A DNA stretch of 64,000 nt from JAENVT01 sp039931555 (GTDB taxonomy: Bacteria > Actinomycetota > Acidimicrobiia > Acidimicrobiales > Ilumatobacteraceae): the NCBI GenBank assembly GCA_039931555.1, contig JBDTRP010000123.1, positions 31,252 to 95,251 on the forward strand, given 5' to 3'. The position numbers were made by a program, and so were the translations under genes. The notes under the pieces are model-generated. The model searched no databases, was not told the DNA's origin, and saw nothing but the letters and a program-made list of their open reading frames with translations. The number at the start of each line of letters is the position of its first letter. The stretch's first letter is position 1. Positions 25,001-32,752 of the stretch are shown here, piece by piece.

Positions 25001-25007
25001 CTCATCA

Positions 25008-26207
25008 GTGAACCGCACGTCAGCACGTCTCGCCGCCATCGCCGAATCGGCCACGCTCGCCGTCGACGCCAAAGCCAAGGCACTGAAGGCCAAGGGCGAG
25101 AACGTGATCGGGTTCGGCGCCGGGGAACCCGACTTCCCGACACCCGACAACGTCGTCGAGGCTGCCGTGCGCGCGTGCCGCGATGTGAGGAACCACAAGT
25201 ACACGCCCGCCGCCGGTCTGCCGGAACTGCGCGAGGCCATCGCCGTCAAGACGCTCCGCGACTCCGGCTTCGCCTGCCAGGCCAGCCAGGTGCTGGTCAC
25301 CAACGGTGGCAAGCATGCGGTGTTCACGGCGTTCGCAGCGCTGTGCGACCCGGGTGACGAAGTGATCTGCCCTGCCCCGTACTGGACGACGTATCCCGAG
25401 GCGATCACCCTCGCCGGTGGTGTACCGGTGATCGTGCAGACCGACGAGAGCACCGGGTTCAAGGCGACGATCGAGCAACTCGATGCAGCGCTGACCCCGC
25501 GGACCAAGGTGCTGCTGTTCGTCAGCCCCGACAACCCCAGTGGTGCCATCTACGCACCGGAGGAAGTCGAGGCCATCGGTCGATGGGCGGTCGACAACGG
25601 GGTGTGGGTCCTCACCGACGAGATCTACGAACACCTCGTGTACGGCGACAACCGGTTCGTCAGCATGCCGAGCGTTGTGCCAGAGCTGGCCAACCAGTGC
25701 GTCATCGTCAATGGCGTCGCCAAGACCTATGCCATGACCGGGTGGCGCGTCGGCTGGATGATCGGGCCGAGCGATGTGATGAAGGCGGCGATCAACTTCC
25801 AGTCGCACAGCACCTCCAATGTCGACAACGTCGCCCAAGTGGCCGCGCTCGAGGCCGTCAGTGGCGACCTCTCGGCGGTGGCCATGATGCGCGACGCGTT
25901 CGCTCGCCGCGCTGTCACCATGCACAACATGCTCAACGCCATCCCCGACGTCTCGGCGATCGTGCCGCAGGGGGCGTTCTACTGCTATCCCAACTTCTCG
26001 GGGCTGCTCGGCCGGCCGCTCGGTCCCAATGGCACCGTCAGCGCGACCACGTTGGAGCTCGCCGACAACATCCTCAGCGAGGCCAAGGTTGCCTTCGTGC
26101 CCGGCGAGGCGTTCGGCACGCCCGGCTATGCGCGATTCAGCTTCGCGATGGCCGACGCCGACATGGAGGAAGGCATCCGCCGCATCCACGAATGGGTCAA
26201 GGCTTGA
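25008..26207 (+). CDS. aspC: Aspartate aminotransferase (class I, PLP)
   Basis: 399 residues. It transfers the amino group of aspartate to 2-oxoglutarate. GAGEPDFPTPDNV, YTPAAGLPELREAI, TNGGKHAVF, FVSPDNPSGAIY and the PLP lysine in NGVAKTYAMTGWRVGWM are characteristic of the Ib/Igamma-type bacterial aspartate aminotransferases. The arginine that binds the substrate carboxylate is in YARFSFAMADADMEEG. The GTG start is supported by GAAGGG. It could also act on prephenate or other amino acids, as related enzymes do. It is a single gene, divergent from serC. Confidence 0.88.
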   Translation: MNRTSARLAAIAESATLAVDAKAKALKAKGENVIGFGAGEPDFPTPDNVVEAAVRACRDVRNHKYTPAAGLPELREAIAVKTLRDSGFACQASQVLVTNGGKHAVFTAFAALCDPGDEVICPAPYWTTYPEAITLAGGVPVIVQTDESTGFKATIEQLDAALTPRTKVLLFVSPDNPSGAIYAPEEVEAIGRWAVDNGVWVLTDEIYEHLVYGDNRFVSMPSVVPELANQCVIVNGVAKTYAMTGWRVGWMIGPSDVMKAAINFQSHSTSNVDNVAQVAALEAVSGDLSAVAMMRDAFARRAVTMHNMLNAIPDVSAIVPQGAFYCYPNFSGLLGRPLGPNGTVSATTLELADNILSEAKVAFVPGEAFGTPGYARFSFAMADADMEEGIRRIHEWVKA

Positions 26208-26214
26208 CGAGATA

Positions 26215-26247
26215 CTGGTAGCGGATTGCTACCAGCCTGTGTAAGGT
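26215..26247 (+). promoter_or_regulatory. vapBC operator and leaderless promoter
   Basis: A perfect 8-bp inverted repeat, CTGGTAGC (26215-26222) and GCTACCAG (26228-26235), has a 5-base spacer. A -10-like TAAGGT (26242-26247) follows, 6 bases before the antitoxin ATG. The dyad covers the -35 region, as expected for autorepression by a VapB-VapC complex. Confidence 0.6.
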
Positions 26248-26253
26248 CGGTGC

Positions 26254-26517
26254 ATGGCGGTGAACATGCACATCCGAGACGTGCCGAACCACGTGCACGA
26301 TGAGCTCCAGCGGCGCGCCGCGGCCGCCGGGATGACGCTGCGGCAGTACACCGTCAAGGTGCTCGACGAGCACGTCGCTGTGCCGACCATGGACGAATGG
26401 ATGGTGCGGATGGCTCGCCGGCGAGTTCGGTGGCTTGCCGAGGATCGCAACGTCGTTGTCGACCCTGTCGCCGCTGTCGATGCCGGGCGCGACGACCTGT
26501 ATGGCCACGCGGGTTGA
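26254..26517 (+). CDS. vapB: VapB/FitA-type antitoxin
   Basis: 87 residues. The N-terminal VNMHIRDVPNHVHDELQRRAAAAGMTLRQYTVKVLDEHV is a ribbon-helix-helix DNA-binding fold of the FitA/VapB type (first strand MHIRDVP). The C-terminal tail would wrap the toxin. It overlaps the toxin gene by 17 bases and is preceded by an inverted-repeat operator, so autoregulation is expected. ATG 26254 is the only sensible start and the transcript appears leaderless. Confidence 0.85.
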   Translation: MAVNMHIRDVPNHVHDELQRRAAAAGMTLRQYTVKVLDEHVAVPTMDEWMVRMARRRVRWLAEDRNVVVDPVAAVDAGRDDLYGHAG

Positions 26518-26890
26518 GGTCGGCGTCGTCGACGCGTCTGTGGTTGTCGACATGCTCATACGGGATGCGGCCACACTGCCGACCGGGTTCGAATTCGTCG
26601 CCCCAGCTCATCTCGATGCCGAGGTGCTGTCTGCGCTGGCGCGGCTGGCGCGGGCGAATACGCTCAGCAGTTCAGCAGTCGATGACATGCTCGACGGTCT
26701 GGCCGAACTGCCCATCGAACGGATGGCGCTGCCAGTACTGCTGAACCGCGCGTTCGATCTTCGCGACAAGATCTCCATGCGTGACAGCCTCTACGTTGCA
26801 CTCGCGCAAATGACGGGCGCTTCGCTGATCACGTTGGATCGACGCCTTGCGTCTGCCTGTCGTCAATCCAGCATCTGCAAGGTGCGGTAG
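26501..26890 (+). CDS. vapC: VapC-type PIN-domain toxin
   Basis: 129 residues. A PIN-domain ribonuclease: first acidic residues in VVDASVVVDML, the middle Glu in HLDAEVLSALARL, then RDSLYVALAQ and the C-terminal ITLDRRLA. The four conserved acidic positions that bind Mg2+ all appear present, so the toxin is probably active against tRNA or rRNA. The ATG at 26501 lies inside the end of the antitoxin gene, the normal VapBC layout. The module sits between aspC and the cobalamin genes and may have been acquired. Confidence 0.87.
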   Translation: MATRVEVGVVDASVVVDMLIRDAATLPTGFEFVAPAHLDAEVLSALARLARANTLSSSAVDDMLDGLAELPIERMALPVLLNRAFDLRDKISMRDSLYVALAQMTGASLITLDRRLASACRQSSICKVR

Positions 26891-26895
26891 TTTCG

Positions 26896-27675
26896 TCAGG
26901 CGCCTTGCCACCACAGTTGCCAGCCGAGGTGACGGTGAGTCGCCAGGCCGGTCAGCACGACGAGGCAGAGACATTCGGCGACTTGCTCGCAGGTGCCCAG
27001 CACGTCGCCGCTGATGCCACCGATCTTGCGCATGGCCAACCAGCGCACGGCAACGATCGACACGAGCATCACAGCGGCCAATGGGGCGACCCACCAGCCG
27101 ACGGCAAGTGCGGCGAGCACGACGCCACCGACGACGCCGACGACGGCTCTCGATCGAGTGGTGGCCTGCCCGTAGTCGGCGCCGAGACCCTGGTGTGTGG
27201 CAAGCGGTGCGGCGCCCATCAGGCCGACCGCGGCGCCGCGTGCTGCTGCGTGCGCCGCAACCGCTGCGGCGAACATCGTCGCCGGGCCCGGCAACGAACC
27301 GAGGCAGACGATGCGCACGACGATCGAACTGCAGAGCGCAGCGACTCCGTAGCTGCCGTGCCGTGAGTCCTTGAGGATCTCCAGGCGACGCTCGATCGTC
27401 CATCCGCCGCCGAACGCATCGGCCACATCGGCGAGCCCGTCCTCGTGGAACGCGCCGGTGATCAGCAGTCCGACGACCACGGCGACTGCCGCGGCCACGA
27501 GCGGAGGAACGACGTGCCACAGGCCGGCGGCGGTGCCACCGACCGCAGCACCGATCAACGCACCGACCAGTGGGAACCACGTCACGCTGGCGGCGACATC
27601 GGGTTCTCGCCGCAGCCGGATGGGGATGCGGGTGAGGAACTGGATGGCGGCGAGCAGGCCCGTCAGCCGAACCAC
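26896..27675 (-). CDS. cobS: Adenosylcobinamide-GDP ribazoletransferase
   Basis: 259 residues with several membrane helices. It joins adenosylcobinamide-GDP to alpha-ribazole to form adenosylcobalamin, the last step of nucleotide-loop assembly. AAIQFLTRIPI at the N-terminus, GAFHEDGLADVADAFGGG (acidic Mg-binding cluster) and LKDSRHGSYG are the family signatures. GTG 27675 lies 13 bases inside the end of cobT and gives the expected N-terminus. It is the last gene of cobO-U-T-S. Confidence 0.92.
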   Translation of the reverse strand: MVRLTGLLAAIQFLTRIPIRLRREPDVAASVTWFPLVGALIGAAVGGTAAGLWHVVPPLVAAAVAVVVGLLITGAFHEDGLADVADAFGGGWTIERRLEILKDSRHGSYGVAALCSSIVVRIVCLGSLPGPATMFAAAVAAHAAARGAAVGLMGAAPLATHQGLGADYGQATTRSRAVVGVVGGVVLAALAVGWWVAPLAAVMLVSIVAVRWLAMRKIGGISGDVLGTCEQVAECLCLVVLTGLATHRHLGWQLWWQGA

Positions 27676-28649
27676 TCCCCGAAGGTCGGCACCTCGGTGA
27701 TGCCGGCACACGCCATCGCCACCAGCGGCACCGCGGCCATCGCGCCGGAGCCCTCACCCAGACGCATCTGCAGGTCGAGCAGCGGCTGCTTGCCGATCCG
27801 CTCGAGCAGGAGCCGATGGCCCGGCTCGGACGAGCAGTGGCCGACCAGGCAGTGATCGAGCGAGCCCGGCCGGCTCAGTGAAAGCGGCAGCGCGGACGCG
27901 GTGACGACGTATCCGTCGATCAGCACCGGCAGCCGGCGGAGCCTGGCGGCAACGATCGCCGCCGACACGGCCACCAGTTCGGCGCCTCCCACCTCGCGGA
28001 GCACCTCCAACGGATCGAGCTCACCGGCAATGCGCTCGACTGCCTGGCGCACCGCCTCACGCTTGCGGGTCAGGCCCTCGTCGTCGACTCCGGTGCCGCG
28101 GCCGACCCATTCGTCGACGTCGCCACCCGCGAGGGCCGCAACGACGGCGGCGGCCGCAGTGGTGTTGCCGATCCCCATCTCGCCCAGCACGAGCAGGTCG
28201 GCGTCGAGTTGCTCGACCGCTTGCCTGCCGGCGGCGCAGGCCTCGTCGAATCGCTCCGGCGACATCGCCGATTCAAAGCGGATATCACCGGTCGGTCGGC
28301 CGACACCCACGTCGATGGCATCGACAGTCGCACCGGCGACAGCGGCGAACGCGCTGACGGTCGATTTGCCGGCGCGGTACGCGGCCAGCATCGCCGCGGT
28401 CACGTCGACCGGATACTTGCTGACGCCCGCCGCGGCCACGCCGTGGTCTGCGGCGAAGATCAGCGCGGCCGGCCGGTGCACCGCCGGGGTCGACGCGCCC
28501 TGCCACTCGGCGACCCACGCGGCAACTTCGTCGAGGCGGGCGAGAGCTCCGGCTGGGCGGAGGATGTCGGCGGCGCGGGCGCGCACTGCGGCGGCAGCGG
28601 CTTGATCGCCGGGCGCCAAAGTGGACAGTGCGTCGGAGAGCCAGGTCAT
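27663..28649 (-). CDS. cobT: Nicotinate-nucleotide-dimethylbenzimidazole phosphoribosyltransferase
   Basis: 328 residues. It makes alpha-ribazole phosphate from dimethylbenzimidazole and nicotinate mononucleotide for the lower ligand of cobalamin. RPAALIFAADHGVAAAGVSKYP, LLVLGEMGIGNTTAAAAV and LIDGYVVTASAL are typical, and the catalytic glutamate is expected in the C-terminal GITEVPTFGEW. ATG 28649 overlaps the cobU stop (ATGA) and is preceded by GGAAGGA, which settles the start; the open frame continuing upstream is antisense of cobU. Confidence 0.93.
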   Translation of the reverse strand: MTWLSDALSTLAPGDQAAAAAVRARAADILRPAGALARLDEVAAWVAEWQGASTPAVHRPAALIFAADHGVAAAGVSKYPVDVTAAMLAAYRAGKSTVSAFAAVAGATVDAIDVGVGRPTGDIRFESAMSPERFDEACAAGRQAVEQLDADLLVLGEMGIGNTTAAAAVVAALAGGDVDEWVGRGTGVDDEGLTRKREAVRQAVERIAGELDPLEVLREVGGAELVAVSAAIVAARLRRLPVLIDGYVVTASALPLSLSRPGSLDHCLVGHCSSEPGHRLLLERIGKQPLLDLQMRLGEGSGAMAAVPLVAMACAGITEVPTFGEWFG

Positions 28650-29164
28650 GACAGTTCCTTCCATGGATCTTCGAGCCGCAGTGCCTTGCCCGCGACCATC
28701 AACAACGTGGTCGTCGCGACCGCGGCAATCAGCTGGTTGGCACGCCCGAGGTCGTCTCGGTATCGACGTCCGAGGTCGGTCTCCGGGTGCACACCAAGCC
28801 CAACCTCGTTGGTGATGATCACGATCGGCCCGCGCCGCTCGGCGAGCGCCGCGGCGACCCCGCTCGGATCGACCTCGCCGCGATGATGCAGTTCGTTCCC
28901 GACCCATACGGTGATGCAGTCGACGATCAGCAAGGCGTCGGCGGGCGCGGCGGCAATTGCTGCGCCGAGGTCGAGCGGAGCCTCGATCGTCGGCCAATCG
29001 GGTCGGTCGTTCTGGTGACGGGCGATGCGCTCGCGCATGTCGTCGTCGAACGGCTCCGCCGTGGCGATCATCACGACATGGCCGTCGTGGCGCCGACCCA
29101 TCTCGACCGCCAGCGCCGACTTCCCGCTACGCACCCCACCGATCAGCAGCGTGACGTTGCCCAC
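28646..29164 (-). CDS. cobU: Adenosylcobinamide kinase/guanylyltransferase
   Basis: 172 residues. A bifunctional enzyme that phosphorylates adenosylcobinamide and then attaches GMP. The P-loop is LIGGVRSGKSALAVEM at the N-terminus, IATAEPFDDDMRERIARHQNDRP contains the guanylylated-histidine region, and IVDCITVWVGN and IITNEVGLGVHPETDLGRRYRDDLG complete the family pattern. The GTG at 29164 comes one base after the cobO stop, and its own stop overlaps the cobT start. Confidence 0.93.
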   Translation of the reverse strand: MGNVTLLIGGVRSGKSALAVEMGRRHDGHVVMIATAEPFDDDMRERIARHQNDRPDWPTIEAPLDLGAAIAAAPADALLIVDCITVWVGNELHHRGEVDPSGVAAALAERRGPIVIITNEVGLGVHPETDLGRRYRDDLGRANQLIAAVATTTLLMVAGKALRLEDPWKELS

Positions 29165-29165
29165 G

Positions 29166-29732
29166 TCAGTACTCGATGCCCTTCTTGGCGGTGATGCCCT
29201 GGTCGTAGGCGTGCTTGATCTTGCGCATCTCCGTGACGGTGTCGGCGATCTCGACGATCTCCTGCGGGCAATCGCGCCCGGTCACGATGATGTTGACGTT
29301 GGTGGGTCGATCGCGCAGGGCATCGACCACTGCGGCGGTGTCGATCCATCCCCACGTGCACAGGTAGGTCAGCTCGTCGAGGATCACCAGGCGATGGTTG
29401 CCTGCGGCGATCAGGTCGGCGGCAATCCTCCATGCCTGCTGTGCCACATCCTTGTCGTGGTCGAGGTTGGTCGAGTCCCACGTGAACCCCTCGCCGAGCG
29501 AGTGCCATTCGACGCCGAGCTGCCGGCCGACCTTCTCCTCGCCCACCTTCCACTCGCCACTCTTGACGAACTGCAGCACCGCCACCGGCCACCCCATGGC
29601 GACCGAACGCAGCATCACGCCGAAGGCCGCACTGCTCTTGCCCTTCCCGTCGCCGGTGTTGACCAACAGCAGCGAATCGGCCCGCGCCAACCGTTGCGGA
29701 CGGGGGTCTTGGGTAGGAGGGGTGTCGGTCAT
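29166..29732 (-). CDS. cobO: Cob(I)yrinic acid a,c-diamide adenosyltransferase
   Basis: 188 residues of the CobA/CobO/BtuR type, transferring the adenosyl group of ATP to the corrinoid cobalt. The P-loop variant is NTGDGKGKSSAAFG, followed by VAVLQFVKSGEWKVGE, LVILDELTYL and VNIIVTGRDCP. The first gene of the cobO-U-T-S unit, divergent from the btuF riboswitch. No riboswitch is seen on the minus strand, so only the uptake side appears to be RNA-regulated here. Early corrin-ring genes are absent from the window, consistent with salvage or a separate locus. Confidence 0.93.
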   Translation of the reverse strand: MTDTPPTQDPRPQRLARADSLLLVNTGDGKGKSSAAFGVMLRSVAMGWPVAVLQFVKSGEWKVGEEKVGRQLGVEWHSLGEGFTWDSTNLDHDKDVAQQAWRIAADLIAAGNHRLVILDELTYLCTWGWIDTAAVVDALRDRPTNVNIIVTGRDCPQEIVEIADTVTEMRKIKHAYDQGITAKKGIEY

Positions 29733-29767
29733 GGAGTGTGGAGCATACGCAGCCCAGTGCTAGCGTA

Positions 29768-29966
29768 AGCGCCGTTCGGCTTGCCGAATGTATGGAATCC
29801 AGCGAAGTCCGGTGAGATCCCGGCACTGTCCCGCAACGGTGGTTCGTGTTCGACACGACGAGTCCGGTCGCCTCGTTCCGTACGCGTGACCCAGACCCTC
29901 GAGGCAAGGGCGGTTCGCGGTGGAGCTTCCACCGGTTCCCTCGCTTGTCCTCCACCACAATGGAGG
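29768..29966 (+). ncRNA. Cobalamin riboswitch with RBS-sequestering expression platform
   Basis: The aptamer core reads GTCCGGTGAGATCCCGGCACTG then CCCGCAACGGTG (29807-29841), the hallmark of B12 riboswitches, with a B12-box-like GAGTCCGGTCGCCT at 29860-29873. The platform follows. CCTCCA (29949-29954) pairs with TGGAGG (29961-29966), hiding the btuF ribosome site. CGGTGGA (29918-29924) can pair with TCCACCG (29928-29934), or GGTGGAG (29919-29925) can pair with CTCCACC (29950-29956) and free the site. Control is therefore probably translational. Outer limits are approximate. Confidence 0.88.
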
Positions 29967-29972
29967 ATTTTC

Positions 29973-30923
29973 ATGAAATGGACCCCGTTCCCGGTTGCGT
30001 TGGCAGCCGTGATGCTGCTCGGTGCGTGCAGCGACGACAAGCAGGCGGCCAGCGATACATCGCCCGCTTCGGTCGCCGTCACCACGCCGGCTTCGGTCGC
30101 CGTCACCACGCCGGATCCAGCGACGTCGAACACGTCGACGTTTCCAGTCCCCAGCGGAATCGTCAGCCTCTCGCCGACCGCCACCGAGATGCTGTTCGCC
30201 ATCGGCGCCGGCGCGCAGGTGGCAGCTGTCGACGATCAGTCGAACTACCCCCCCGAGGCGTTGCAGAAGCCGCATGATCTCTCGGGTCTCGAACCGAACG
30301 TCGAGGCGATCGCCGCGCTCAAGCCCGATCTGGTGGTGATCGCCGACGACTTCACCGGGTTGACGAAGCAACTCGAAGCGCTCGGCCTGAGGGTGTGGAG
30401 CGGCGGGGCCGCAACGACGTTCGGCGATATCTACGACCAGATCGAGCAACTCGGAGCGCTCACCGGTCACGTTGCCGATGCCGCTGCAGTGGTCTTGAAG
30501 ATGCAGACCGATATCGCTGCAGCGGTGAAGGATGCACCGAAACCGGCGAATCCGCTGACGTACTACCACGAGATCGACACCACGTACTACAGCATCACCG
30601 AGAACACCTTCATCGGCCAGGTCTACTCGCTGTTCGGTCTGCAGAGCATCGCCGATCTGCAGGAGGTCGACAGCGACTATCCGCAACTGTCTGCCGAGGC
30701 GGTCATCTCCGCCAATCCCGACTTCATCTTCCTCGCCGACGGTGGGTTCGGTGAGTCACCCGAGACGGTCGCGGCGCGGCCCGGATGGGGGTCGCTGAAG
30801 GCCGTGACCAACGGCAACGTGGTGGTCGTCGATGGCGACACCTCGTCACGTTGGGGCCCGCGCATCGTCGACTACATCGAGGCCGTTTCGGCCGCTGTCG
30901 CCAAGGTGGCGGTGTCGGGCTGA
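29973..30923 (+). CDS. btuF: Cobalamin ABC transporter substrate-binding lipoprotein
   Basis: 316 residues. A lipoprotein signal ends at LLGAC with the cysteine near residue 19. A Thr/Pro/Ala/Val-rich linker contains an exact 24-base tandem duplication (30066-30089 and 30090-30113; ASVAVTTP twice). The BtuF-type periplasmic-binding fold follows: GIVSLSPTATEMLFAIGAG, DDQSNYPPEA, LEPNVEAIAALKPDLVV and the C-terminal RWGPRIVDYIEAV. It captures corrinoid outside the cell for BtuCD. ATG 29973 has GGAGG 6 bases upstream inside the riboswitch platform. The GTG of btuC follows one base after its stop. Confidence 0.92.
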   Translation: MKWTPFPVALAAVMLLGACSDDKQAASDTSPASVAVTTPASVAVTTPDPATSNTSTFPVPSGIVSLSPTATEMLFAIGAGAQVAAVDDQSNYPPEALQKPHDLSGLEPNVEAIAALKPDLVVIADDFTGLTKQLEALGLRVWSGGAATTFGDIYDQIEQLGALTGHVADAAAVVLKMQTDIAAAVKDAPKPANPLTYYHEIDTTYYSITENTFIGQVYSLFGLQSIADLQEVDSDYPQLSAEAVISANPDFIFLADGGFGESPETVAARPGWGSLKAVTNGNVVVVDGDTSSRWGPRIVDYIEAVSAAVAKVAVSG

Positions 30924-30924
30924 C

Positions 30925-31899
30925 GTGAACAGCGCGACGCGTCGACGGTGGTGGATGATCGCTGCCGTCGGCGCGTTCGTGATCGCGGTGATCCTGGGTG
31001 TAATGATCGGCCCGGCCGGCCGCGTGTCGTCGGCGAACTGGGACATCATCTGGAACGTTCGCATGCCGCGCGTCGCGCTGGCCGGGATCGTCGGGGCGAT
31101 GCTCTCGCTCGCTGGGGCGAGCTACCAGGGTGTGTTCCGCAACCCGCTGGTGGACCCGTACTTGCTCGGTGTCGCCGCCGGCGCCGGCCTCGGAGCAACC
31201 ATCATCTTCGCCGTGGGCCGCGACGCGACCAACGGGTGGTTGGTCGATCCGCTTCCGTTGGTGTCGTTCATCGGTGGACTCGTCGCGGTGATGATCACGT
31301 ACCTCGTGGGCGCGGCGTTCGGCGCATCACGATCGGGTGTCACCTTGGTGCTCGCCGGCGTTGCCGTGGTGTCGCTGTTCACTGCGATCCAGACCTTCGT
31401 GCTGCAACGCAACAACGACGTGATCCGCGAGGTGTATTCGTGGATCCTCGGACGCGTTTCCAACGCGACATGGAGCGACGTGCGCCTGGTGTTGCCCTAC
31501 GTGGTCGTGAGCTCTGCCGTGCTGCTGTTGCATCGCCGCCATCTCGACCTGTTCCGGGTCGGCGACGACGAGGCCGCCTCACTCGGGTCCGATGTCGCCA
31601 GGGTCAGGATCATCATCGTGATCGCCGCCACGATGGGCACCGCCGCGGTGGTCAGCGTCAGCGGCCTGATCGGGTTCGTCGGGGTGATCGTGCCCCACGC
31701 TGTACGGATGCTGGCCGGCGCGTCGTACCGCCGCGTGCTCCCACTGAGCCTGATCGTTGGTGCCACGTTCCTGATCCTCGTCGACATTCCTGGCCGGGTG
31801 CTGCAGGACCCAGCGGAAACACCGATCGGCGTGGTCACAGCGTTCTTCGGGGCGCCGTTCTTCATCTTGTTGCTGCGCAGCAAGCGGTCACTCGTATGA
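30925..31899 (+). CDS. btuC: Cobalamin/iron-siderophore family ABC permease
   Basis: 324 residues of the FecCD/BtuC type with about 10 helices. RMPRVALAGIVGAMLSLAGASYQGVFRNPLVDPYLLGVAAGAGLGA is characteristic, as are VLAGVAVVSLFTAIQTF and the ATPase-coupling region GLIGFVGVIVPHAVRMLAG. GTG 30925 begins just before helix 1 and sits one base after the btuF stop; the stop overlaps the btuD start (ATGA). With the riboswitch upstream, cobalamin or cobinamide is the likely substrate. Confidence 0.92.
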   Translation: MNSATRRRWWMIAAVGAFVIAVILGVMIGPAGRVSSANWDIIWNVRMPRVALAGIVGAMLSLAGASYQGVFRNPLVDPYLLGVAAGAGLGATIIFAVGRDATNGWLVDPLPLVSFIGGLVAVMITYLVGAAFGASRSGVTLVLAGVAVVSLFTAIQTFVLQRNNDVIREVYSWILGRVSNATWSDVRLVLPYVVVSSAVLLLHRRHLDLFRVGDDEAASLGSDVARVRIIIVIAATMGTAAVVSVSGLIGFVGVIVPHAVRMLAGASYRRVLPLSLIVGATFLILVDIPGRVLQDPAETPIGVVTAFFGAPFFILLLRSKRSLV

Positions 31900-32708
31900 G
31901 CTCGGTTCGGTTGGAAGCGGTCTCGGTCAGCTACGACCGGCGCGTCGCGCTGGCGCCGTTCACCAGCGAGGTGAGGTCGGGGGAGTGGTTGTGCTTCATC
32001 GGGCCGAATGGCGCAGGCAAGTCGAGCCTGCTGCGTGCCATTGCCGGCCTCGTTGCGCACGAAGGGGTGATCGCTGTCGACGGCGCGCCACTGTCGATCC
32101 GCTCGGCACGCCGTCGCGCCACGTTGGTTGCCTACGTGCCGCAGTCGCCGGTGATGCCCGACGACATGACGGGGTTCGAATACGTGCTGCTGGGCCGCAG
32201 CCCGTATGTCAGCTACTTCGGCCACGAGTCGCGCTACGACCGGGCGATGGTCGACAGCGTGCTCGATCGCCTCGATCTCGACCCGTTCGCCGACCGCAAA
32301 CTCGGCACCCTCAGCGGTGGCGAGCGACAGCGCCTGGTCATCGCCCGGGCCTTGGCTCAAGAGGCACCGGTGCTGCTGCTCGACGAGCCCACGAGTGCCC
32401 TCGACATCGGGCACCAACAACAGGCGTTGGAGCTCGTCGACCGGCTGAGGAACGAGAACGGCCTCACCGTGTTGTCGGCGATGCACGACCTGACCCTGGC
32501 CGGGCTGTACGCCGATCGATTGGCGCTGCTCCACGTGGGGCATTTGGTGGCAATGGGCGACGCGGCCCACGTGCTGCGCGCCGAAACGCTGAGCGAGTTC
32601 TACGGCGCGTCGGTCACCGTGCACCAGCAATCCGACGGCACCGTGGTCGTTGTCCCGCGGCGTTCTGTGTCTGGTGATCGGGCGCGAAACGTGCCAGATC
32701 GGGCGTGA
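31896..32708 (+). CDS. btuD: Cobalamin ABC transporter ATP-binding protein
   Basis: 270 residues. Walker A is GPNGAGKSSLL, the Q-loop lies in VAYVPQSPVMPDD, the signature is LSGGERQRLVIARAL, Walker B is VLLLDEPTSALD and the H-loop is SAMHDLTLA. It powers import with BtuC and BtuF. ATG overlaps the btuC stop. The last codons (about SVSGDRARNVPDRA) and the TGA stop fall inside the dispersed repeat copy B, so the repeat appears to have replaced or extended the original C-terminus. Confidence 0.92.
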   Translation: MSSVRLEAVSVSYDRRVALAPFTSEVRSGEWLCFIGPNGAGKSSLLRAIAGLVAHEGVIAVDGAPLSIRSARRRATLVAYVPQSPVMPDDMTGFEYVLLGRSPYVSYFGHESRYDRAMVDSVLDRLDLDPFADRKLGTLSGGERQRLVIARALAQEAPVLLLDEPTSALDIGHQQQALELVDRLRNENGLTVLSAMHDLTLAGLYADRLALLHVGHLVAMGDAAHVLRAETLSEFYGASVTVHQQSDGTVVVVPRRSVSGDRARNVPDRA

Positions 32709-32734
32709 TATCGCACCCAATGACCTGGCCGAGC
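32685..32734. repeat. Dispersed intergenic repeat, copy B
   Basis: The core starts GGGCGTGATATCGCACCC (32701-32718) followed by AATGA. It matches copy A (22801-22834) at 30 of 34 positions, with similarity reaching upstream through CGAAACGTGCCAG. It supplies the stop codon of btuD and lies before the end of the convergent zwf gene. Confidence 0.55.
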
Positions 32735-32752
32735 GGGCGGCTCGCCCGAGGG

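Noticed and set aside
30066..30113. 24-base tandem duplication considered as a CRISPR-like or regulatory repeat
   Set aside because: Only two adjacent copies, in frame, inside the linker of btuF; best explained as a harmless linker duplication.
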